From JAVBTR01 sp031556065 (GTDB taxonomy: Bacteria > Bacillota > Clostridia > Christensenellales > Aristaeellaceae), in the NCBI GenBank assembly GCA_031556065.1, contig JAVBTR010000068.1:1-35773 (forward strand): 35,773 nt of DNA, given 5' to 3'. The notes under the pieces are model-generated. The model ran no database searches. It was not told the DNA's origin and saw nothing but the letters and a program-made list of their open reading frames with translations. Shown here piece by piece: positions 30,366 to 35,773 of this stretch (positions are counted from its first letter, which is position 1; each line of letters begins with the position of its first letter). Made by a program: the position numbers and the translations under genes.

Positions 30366-32147
30366 TTATGCCTCTTGGTTAACTAAAATGTCTTGCCCGT
30401 ATTTCGCCAATAATCGGCTTAAATCCTCTTTGGTCAGCATGATTGTTACATTTGTACCGGTTTCGGTATGCTCTTCCTGCAAAATTTTTCCGGCACTGCG
30501 GATATGGGCAAGAATACCATACTTGGCAAAGGGAATCATTAGCTTTACCGTGGTGTGGGAGCTTGTTAAAACCCCTTCGATCTCCTTTAGCAACCCTTCC
30601 AGATTCTGGCCATCCTTTGCGGAAACATAGATTGCTCCCGGTAAGAATTCCTTGGGCGTTACCCCCAGATCGCACTTATTCACCACTTCGATTCGCTGGC
30701 TGTCCGTGGCGCCTAATTCTTCTAGCACTTCCAACACCACCTGGTGCTGCTGGAAAATTTCCTTAGATGCTCCGTCGGACACGATCACCAGCACATCCGC
30801 CAAGGCCGCTTCCTCCAGTGTGGATTTAAAGGCACTGATCAGCGTATGGGGCAGCTTGCGAATAAAGCCTACTGTATCCACCAGCAAAAACTCATTGCCC
30901 CCTTGCAGTGTCACCTTTTTTGAAACAGCGTCCAGCGTAGCGAAAAGCTTATCTTCTGCGTAAACCCTCGCATCGGTCAATTGATTAAGCAATGTGGATT
31001 TACCGCTGTTGGTATACCCTACCAGCGCCACCACGGGAACATCATTCTTTTCCCGGGCCTTGCGCCGAAGCTGGCGCTGCTTTTCCACCTGTTCCAGTTC
31101 CCTGCGCAAATCTGTCATCCGTTCCCGGATGCGGCGGCGGCTGATCTCCAATTTCGATTCCCCAGGGCCTCTTGTACCGATGCCCCCTGCCAACCGGCTT
31201 AGCACCACGCCCTGGCCGATAAGCCTTGAAGAACGATAGTGCAATTGGGCCAGCTCCACCTGTAATTTGCCTTCCCGGGTTTGGGCACGCTTGGCAAAAA
31301 TATCCAGAATCAGGGTGGTCCGATCGATCACCTTTACGCCGATAATCGCCTCCAGGTTCTTTACCTGCACCCCGGAAAGCTCATCGTCAAAAATCACCAG
31401 ATCGGCATTCATAGCCTGGCAATCCAAGCAAAGCTCCTGGGCCTTGCCGGAACCAATATAAGTGGCGTTTTCAGGCTTTTGCCTTTTTTGCAAAGCCCTT
31501 CCCACCACCACAGCCCCTGCCGTATCCGCCAGCCGTTCCAGTTCGTCCAGGCTTTCGTCGCTTTCAATTCCCACCAGCACAGCCCGTTCCGGGCCGCCGT
31601 CGGTTTCCTCCTTCAGCCCTTCCATTACCAGCCGATCCGATTCCTCAATCTGCTCCATCCAGCTTTCTTGGGGAATCCTTTTCGGCGCCACCGATGGTGC
31701 TATAATGATTTCGTTTTCCCCATTCACCACCTGACCCAAGAACCCTGCGCCCACTTCCCGGGCTTGCCGATCTCGAACGCCAATGGCGGCCATGGCATCA
31801 AACCGGATGGTCTTCAGCGCACTGATATCCACATCGGACAGCTCCCCCACCCCATTGGGATGGGTATGGATGCACCGCACCCCGGAAAGCCGTTTGGAAT
31901 TGCGCCGCAAGCGGTAATCCGTCAGGCTTACGCTATCCAATTCGCCAATAATAATGTCCACCACTTCCCCATCCCGGGTAATGTAGATGGCAATCTCTCT
32001 ATTGATGTCCGCCGAATATTCCGCCAAAAGGGAAATAAGCTCCGGGGGCGCGAACATGTCCCGTGGGAGCTCTAAATCGTATAAAGTTCTCAATTGTTCT
32101 AAAAAGGTGTTCCGTAAACCTTGGATGTTTCCGTTAATTTCTGACAT
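30366..32147 (-). CDS. hflX: Ribosome-associated GTPase HflX with an N-terminal JAMM-like domain
   Basis: HflX splits stalled or hibernating 70S ribosomes using GTP. The 593-residue protein has an extra N-terminal domain (about 1-165), the HflX N-domain (about 188-275), a helical linker and the G domain (about 370-520). G1 is GYTNSGKST (377-385), G3 is DTVG, G4 is NKCD (490-493) and G5 is SAK (509-511). The shorter E. coli HflX, about 430 residues, lacks the extra domain. That domain contains HTHP and a downstream SDVD that match the JAMM/MPN metal pattern HxHx10D (His94, His96, Asp107), with Glu51 as a possible catalytic acid. GGAAGG lies 5 bases before ATG. Confidence 0.95.
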   Translation of the reverse strand: MSEINGNIQGLRNTFLEQLRTLYDLELPRDMFAPPELISLLAEYSADINREIAIYITRDGEVVDIIIGELDSVSLTDYRLRRNSKRLSGVRCIHTHPNGVGELSDVDISALKTIRFDAMAAIGVRDRQAREVGAGFLGQVVNGENEIIIAPSVAPKRIPQESWMEQIEESDRLVMEGLKEETDGGPERAVLVGIESDESLDELERLADTAGAVVVGRALQKRQKPENATYIGSGKAQELCLDCQAMNADLVIFDDELSGVQVKNLEAIIGVKVIDRTTLILDIFAKRAQTREGKLQVELAQLHYRSSRLIGQGVVLSRLAGGIGTRGPGESKLEISRRRIRERMTDLRRELEQVEKQRQLRRKAREKNDVPVVALVGYTNSGKSTLLNQLTDARVYAEDKLFATLDAVSKKVTLQGGNEFLLVDTVGFIRKLPHTLISAFKSTLEEAALADVLVIVSDGASKEIFQQHQVVLEVLEELGATDSQRIEVVNKCDLGVTPKEFLPGAIYVSAKDGQNLEGLLKEIEGVLTSSHTTVKLMIPFAKYGILAHIRSAGKILQEEHTETGTNVTIMLTKEDLSRLLAKYGQDILVNQEA

Positions 32148-32164
32148 AGTTGCCTTCCTTTAAG

Positions 32165-32191
32165 GCACCCGCAGGAAATTATTGCGGGTGC
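32165..32191 (-). other. Hairpin between iscU and hflX
   Basis: GCACCCGCA (32165-32173) pairs with TGCGGGTGC (32183-32191) and includes the iscU stop codon. There is no strong T-run, so it is more likely a partial terminator or processing site that lowers hflX expression relative to the Fe-S genes. Confidence 0.5.
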
Positions 32192-32550
32192 TTATCCATA
32201 TAATCTTTAATCGCAGCATGTATTGCCTCCTCTGCTAAAAGAGAACAATGCATTTTAACCGGAGGCAGGCCATCCAGCGCTTCAGCCACGGCTTTATTGG
32301 TAAGGTTTAAGGCTTCCTCCAAGGTTTTACCCTTAACCATATCCGTTGCCATAGAGCTGGTGGCAATGGCCGCGCCGCAGCCAAAGGTTTTGAATTTCAC
32401 ATCGGTGATGATGCCATTATCTACCATAATATCCATTTTCATAATATCGCCGCACTTGGCGTTGCCCACCGTACCCGTGCCCGATGCATTAACGATCTCG
32501 CCTACATTGCGGGGATTGGAAAAATGGTCCATTACTTTTTCACTGTACAT
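32179..32550 (-). CDS. iscU: Fe-S cluster scaffold protein IscU/NifU-N
   Basis: Cytoplasmic scaffold on which [2Fe-2S]/[4Fe-4S] clusters are built. The 123-residue protein has the three cluster ligands in their normal contexts: Cys33 in AKCGD (with Asp35), Cys58 in FGCGAAIATSS, and Cys102 in MHCSLLAEEAI. GAGGAG lies about 11 bases before ATG, and the gene starts 46 bases after iscS. This is the shorter NifU-N/IscU form of clostridia rather than SufU with its extra insertion. The partner sulphur donor is encoded immediately upstream. Confidence 0.96.
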   Translation of the reverse strand: MYSEKVMDHFSNPRNVGEIVNASGTGTVGNAKCGDIMKMDIMVDNGIITDVKFKTFGCGAAIATSSMATDMVKGKTLEEALNLTNKAVAEALDGLPPVKMHCSLLAEEAIHAAIKDYMDKHPQ

Positions 32551-32596
32551 TATCTTTAACGCTCCTCAACTTCATTTTGTTACATAATGGGAAAAA

Positions 32597-33757
32597 TTAG
32601 TTATTGTAGAGGGGGGACATAGCCCGCAAGGTCTCCACAATTTTCGGCAGTTCCCGGAGCACTTCTTCCACTTCCGCCATGGTGTTATCATGGCTTAGGG
32701 AAAGACGCAGGCTGCCATGGGCAATTTCATGGGGCAGGCCAATGGCCAGCAAAACATGGCTGGGATCCAAGGAACCTGATGTGCAGGCCGATCCGGAAGA
32801 GCCGGCCACCCCGGCCAAGTCCAAGCGAAGAAGCAATGCTTCCCCTTCAATGTAACGCACGGAGATATTGCAGTTGTTGGGCAGCCGCCGGGTCCGGTGG
32901 CCATTTAACCGGGCTTCGGGAATCGCCGCCAGAAGACCATCAATCAGTCTGTCCCGCATAGCAATAAGCATCTTAGCATTGGCTTCAAGGTTCGCGGTGG
33001 CTTTTTCAATAGCCAGCCCGATGCCTACAATGCCTGCCAGGTTTTCCGTAGTCGCCCGCTGCCCCCGCTCCTGGGCGCCCCCGTGCATGAAGATATCGAT
33101 ATGCACGCCCTTTTTAAGGTACAGCACGCCAATGCCCTTGGGGCCATGGAACTTGTGGCCGCTTAGGGATAGCATATCCACGCCCCATTCCTTCACATTT
33201 ACGGGAATAGCACCCACCGCCTGTACCCCATCGGTGTGGAACAGCACATTATGCGCCTTGGCAATCTTAGCAATCTCCTCAATGGGCTCAATAGTGCCAA
33301 TTTCGTTATTGGCCGCCATAATGGTAATCAGCATCGTCTTATCTGTAATGGCCTTTTCCACATCGGCAGGGTTGACCAGGCCAAACTCATCCACCGGCAA
33401 GTAGGTTACTTCAAAGCCCTGCTTTTCAAGCCATTGGCAGCTATGCAACACCGCATGGTGCTCGATAGTGGAGGTGATAATATGGTTACCCTTATTGCGC
33501 TTGTAAGTAGCCGCACCCTTAATAGCCCAGTTATCGCTTTCCGAGCCGCCGGAAGTAAAGTAAATTTCTGAAGGCTCCGCGCCGATAGCCGCCGCCACCT
33601 GCTTTCGGGCATTTTCAATGGCCCGGCGGGCATCCCGCCCCGTGGAATGGATGGAGGAAGCGTTGCCGAAAATTTCCGTAAAATAAGGCAGCATCCCGCC
33701 CAATACCTCTTTATCTACCCCTGTGGTAGCAGCGTTATCCATGTAAATCCTATTCAT
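32597..33757 (-). CDS. iscS: Cysteine desulfurase IscS/NifS
   Basis: A PLP-dependent enzyme of 386 residues that removes sulphur from cysteine for Fe-S clusters and thio-modified RNA. The opening MNRIYMDNAATTGVD is typical; the long upstream extension of the frame is not part of the gene. The PLP lysine is in SLSGHKFHGPKG, and the active-site Cys is in SGSACTSGSLDPSH, the group I pattern. Its ATG at 33757 overlaps the iscR stop by 8 bases. The AAGGAG of this start lies inside the end of iscR, about 12 bases away. Confidence 0.97.
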   Translation of the reverse strand: MNRIYMDNAATTGVDKEVLGGMLPYFTEIFGNASSIHSTGRDARRAIENARKQVAAAIGAEPSEIYFTSGGSESDNWAIKGAATYKRNKGNHIITSTIEHHAVLHSCQWLEKQGFEVTYLPVDEFGLVNPADVEKAITDKTMLITIMAANNEIGTIEPIEEIAKIAKAHNVLFHTDGVQAVGAIPVNVKEWGVDMLSLSGHKFHGPKGIGVLYLKKGVHIDIFMHGGAQERGQRATTENLAGIVGIGLAIEKATANLEANAKMLIAMRDRLIDGLLAAIPEARLNGHRTRRLPNNCNISVRYIEGEALLLRLDLAGVAGSSGSACTSGSLDPSHVLLAIGLPHEIAHGSLRLSLSHDNTMAEVEEVLRELPKIVETLRAMSPLYNN

Positions 33758-34172
33758 GGCTGCATTTTTCTCCTTTTTGTTCAAGCATATCTTGAAGGGT
33801 GATGCCCTGTAAGATGTCGTTAATACTGGTGGTGATTTTCTCCCAAACATACCGAGCGGCGCAAGTACCGCTCTTTGTGCAGGGAGATTGCTCCGAAAGG
33901 CATTCCGAAAGGGAGATAGGTCCTTCCGTGGCTTCGATAATATCCCCCACGGTAATCTCCTTTGGCGTTCTGGCCAACTCATAGCCTCCCTGAGCCCCCC
34001 GCACGGTCTTTACCAGCCCCGCACGGCGTAGGTTGCCCAGAAGCTGTTCCAAATACTGTTCCGGCACGCCCATTTCCGCAATCACCTTAAGCGCCTGCGG
34101 CCCTTCACCATTCTTCAGCGCCAAATAATGCATGGCATACACGGCATATTTGCCCTTGGTGGAAAGTTTCAA
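33750..34172 (-). CDS. iscR: Rrf2-family regulator IscR
   Basis: DNA-binding Fe-S sensor that adjusts cluster-assembly genes. The 140-residue protein has an N-terminal winged helix (about 5-65, KGKYAVYAMHYLALKN, GLVKTVRGAQGGYELAR) and three Cys at 91, 98 and 104 (CLSEQSPC then GTC), nearly the same spacing as the [2Fe-2S] ligands of E. coli IscR (92, 98, 104). The start is TTG at 34172 with GGAGG 7 bases upstream. It is the first gene of the operon and probably represses it when clusters are plentiful. Palindromes that may be its operators flank the promoter. Confidence 0.95.
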   Translation of the reverse strand: MKLSTKGKYAVYAMHYLALKNGEGPQALKVIAEMGVPEQYLEQLLGNLRRAGLVKTVRGAQGGYELARTPKEITVGDIIEATEGPISLSECLSEQSPCTKSGTCAARYVWEKITTSINDILQGITLQDMLEQKGEKCSHE

Positions 34173-34190
34173 TTAAGCCCCTCCTTGAAT

Positions 34191-34209
34191 CCCGATCATT
34201 TTTATCGGG
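34191..34209 (-). promoter_or_regulatory. Palindrome in the iscR leader
   Basis: CCCGAT (34191-34196) and ATCGGG (34204-34209) flank a 7-base loop, between the -10 element and the ribosome site. It shares the CCCGA/TCGGG core with the palindrome upstream of the promoter, suggesting two sites for one regulator. It could also fold as an RNA hairpin. Confidence 0.45.
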
Positions 34210-34220
34210 TTTCCATGGAT

Positions 34221-34249
34221 ATACTACACCGATCCTTATAGCTTGTCAA
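34221..34249 (-). promoter_or_regulatory. Promoter of the iscR operon
   Basis: On the minus strand TTGACA (34244-34249) lies 17 bases from TAGTAT (34221-34226). It is the only clear promoter found for the eight genes down to the terminator at 27257. Confidence 0.82.
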
Positions 34250-34262
34250 TAGGTATATTAAA

Positions 34263-34289
34263 ATAGTCGGGATTAAAATTCCCGACTAT
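34263..34289 (-). promoter_or_regulatory. Palindrome upstream of the iscR promoter
   Basis: ATAGTCGGGA (34263-34272) and TCCCGACTAT (34280-34289) are perfect 10-base arms around 7 A/T-rich bases, 14 bases upstream of the -35. CCCGACTAT resembles the half-site YYGACTR of E. coli type 1 IscR sites, but the two halves are turned outward here. A terminator for an upstream gene is unlikely because none is present on this strand. Confidence 0.5.
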
Positions 34290-34411
34290 CGTCACAACTC
34301 TTTTTGTATCTTATTTTTTCTTTGAAAATGCTGCTCTAAAATGATAATATCACACATCATATGAAAGGCGCCGTTTACACGAACCCAATCTGAGACCCTC
34401 TGTAATTTCTA

Positions 34412-34657
34412 GTGGATCAGCTAATAGGCGGTGTCTATAAAACCTTTCGTGAAACAGATGAATCCGTACCGATCCAAGAGCGCCGCGAACAGCTTCGCAA
34501 GGAGTTTGAATATGATTTGGCTCCCTGCGAAAAAGAGTATTTCGATGAGTTTACAACTCAAATCAGTGACCTAGACAGCCTAAAAGAGCATTTTCTTTAC
34601 CGCCAAGGCATTCGCGACTGCATCCATCTTTTAAAATGGCTAGGGGTAATAACCTAA
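34412..34657 (+). CDS. Small ORF, weakly DUF6809-like
   Basis: An 81-codon frame beginning GTG with no ribosome site and a stop just upstream (34403-34405). The product is acidic and mostly helical (EFEYDLAPCEKEYFDEFTTQ), ending in RQGIRDCIHLLKWLGVIT. The pattern of charged helices followed by a YRxGxRxxxxL end recalls the small DUF6809 proteins common in clostridial genomes, but this is recollection, not a search. It lies between the iscR promoter region and the CRISPR tail. It may be a real small gene, a decayed copy or chance. Confidence 0.35.
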   Translation: MDQLIGGVYKTFRETDESVPIQERREQLRKEFEYDLAPCEKEYFDEFTTQISDLDSLKEHFLYRQGIRDCIHLLKWLGVIT

Positions 34658-34666
34658 TCCGACTTA

Positions 34667-35773
34667 ATAACTATCCCCGCTCCCTGCGGGGGAGCGACTG
34701 GGTAATGCCTGTTGGAATCCCACCCCATTTTCGGTTTCAATCCTCGCTCCCCGCGGGGGAGCGACTTTGGCAATCTTGGTTTGATACTAACCCTGCGATG
34801 TTTCAATTCCCGCTCCCTACGGGGGGAGTGACCGCTTTTGTTCCGTTTTCAGACGCTACCTTCATTTGTTTCAATCCCCGCTCCCTGTGGGGGGGGCGCG
34901 ACTTGGTGGCCACACCCAAATCTGCAATGGTGCGGGTGTTTCAATCCCCGCTCCCTGCGGAGGGAGCGACGACACCGCCTACTACCAAGGCGCTAAGCGT
35001 TAAGTTTCAATCCCCGCTCCCTGCGGGGGGAGCGACTATGCGTAAGGCTGTTGGCGACACGCCGATTGATGTTTCAATCCCCGCTCCCAGCGGGGGGAGC
35101 GACCAGTAGGCGGCTTGCCATTAACCTGGTTATACAACGTTTCAATCCCCTCTCCCTGCGGGGGGAGCGACACCGTCGCTGCCGGGGTTAGTCTGCCAAC
35201 TTCACGTTTCAATCCCCGCTCCCTGCGGGGGGAGCGACATGGCTGGCTTAATGGAGGGGTATGCAAATGGATGAGTTTCAATCCCCGCTCCCTGCGGGGG
35301 GAGCGACTTGCCGTCAATGGCGGGCCAGGGCCGTGGGCAGTGCGGGTTTCAATCCCCGCTCCCTGCGGGGGGAGCGACCTCTCCCGGCCTAGTGCCTCCT
35401 GGCTGATCAGCCTCGTGTTTCAATCCCCGCTCCCTGCGGGGGGAGCGACATCATCGCCGATGAGCTTTATGCTAAGTTGGGAACGTTTCAATCCCCGCTC
35501 CCTGCGGGGGGAGCGACACCTCAAAGAGCGGGACGTTGCGCTGCATTGCCAGTTTCAATCCCCGCTCCCTGCGGGGGGAGCGACGCCATCCAGCACCTTG
35601 CCCATGGTGGAAAGGATCAAGTTTCAATCCCCGCTCCCTGCGGGGGGAGCGACCACTCTTCGCGGAGCCTCTCTACGTCCGATTCATGGTTTCAATCCCC
35701 GCTCCCTGCGGGGGGAGCGACTCGTGCATGATCAGGTCAACCTGGATCATATTGCGTTTCAATCCCCGCTCCC
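34667..35773 (-). CRISPR. CRISPR array, type I-C-like, trailer end (17 repeats, last one cut by the window)
   Basis: Sixteen whole repeats and one partial, with 16 unique spacers of 33-38 bases. The canonical 33-base repeat reads on the plus strand GTTTCAATCCCCGCTCCC (18 bases) then TGCGGGGGGAGCGAC. Repeats start at 34667, 34734, 34800, 34868, 34938, 35004, 35071, 35139, 35206, 35275, 35346, 35417, 35485, 35552, 35621, 35689 and 35756. On the minus strand the repeat begins GTCGCTCCC and ends GGGGATTGAAAC, the usual 3' end of type I-C repeats, and CGCTCCC/GGGAGCG forms its hairpin. So the array is probably transcribed leftward, with leader and cas genes beyond the right edge. Repeats 1-5, 7 and 8 are mutated (repeats 1 and 2 are 32 bases, repeat 4 is 35), as expected at the old end. 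Confidence 0.97.

Noticed and set aside
34263..34289. Palindrome upstream of iscR as a terminator
   Set aside because: No minus-strand gene ends there, and the flanking T-rich stretch is short. An operator role fits better.
34636..35731. Open frames across the CRISPR array (34636-35109, 35036-35317, 35477-35731)
   Set aside because: Their products are periodic translations of the repeat, so they are array shadows, not genes.

Overview
The window looks like chromosome from an anaerobic, low-to-mid GC Firmicute of the class Clostridia, possibly a gut lineage such as Christensenellales or Oscillospirales. The order is a guess. The evidence is an oxygen-sensitive class III ribonucleotide reductase, strong AGGAGG ribosome sites, several TTG/GTG starts, consensus TTGACA/TATAAT promoters, an ECF sigma/anti-sigma pair, a YtrA-type GntR/ABC operon, a clostridial long-form HflX, and an IscR-IscS-IscU operon. 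No rRNA, tRNA, insertion sequence or prophage was seen.

Layout, left to right. (1) 1-2620: an island of short palindromes, then nrdD (minus strand) with a consensus promoter overlapped by two NrdR boxes. (2) 2700-4392: corA, a Mg/Co channel gene, behind an unusual leader with a 27-codon upstream ORF and two mutually exclusive hairpins, then a GNAT acetyltransferase and a bidirectional terminator. (3) 4398-6759: an ECF sigma factor with its membrane anti-sigma partner, and a HAD phosphatase. (4) 6857-9708: an MFS gene broken by one in-frame TAG, then a metal-type ABC ATPase and permease with no binding protein. (5) 9683-12967: an exported serine hydrolase (minus) and a GntR-ABC-permease operon (plus). 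(6) 13117-21905: a complete oligopeptide ABC operon (oppABCDF order plus a small membrane protein) in which both ATPases, one permease and the binding protein are much larger than normal. (7) 22134-27145: M42 aminopeptidase and phosphohexomutase (minus), BioY (plus), and a Na/phosphate cotransporter with a PhoU tail (minus). (8) 27305-34172: one long minus-strand gene run: iscR, iscS, iscU, hflX, two vanY-like D,D-carboxypeptidases, a SpoU rRNA methyltransferase and a UPF0340 protein. (9) 34412-35773: a small ORF of unknown role and the old end of a type I-C-like CRISPR array that runs off the window.

How the parts fit: peptides imported by the Opp system could be trimmed by the M42 aminopeptidase encoded just upstream. 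The iscR operon joins Fe-S assembly with ribosome rescue (HflX), rRNA modification and cell-wall trimming. The least ordinary material is the enlarged Opp transporter, the corA leader, the JAMM-like domain on HflX, the palindrome islands and the decaying CRISPR tail. None of these was tested by database search. All calls come from reading the sequence.
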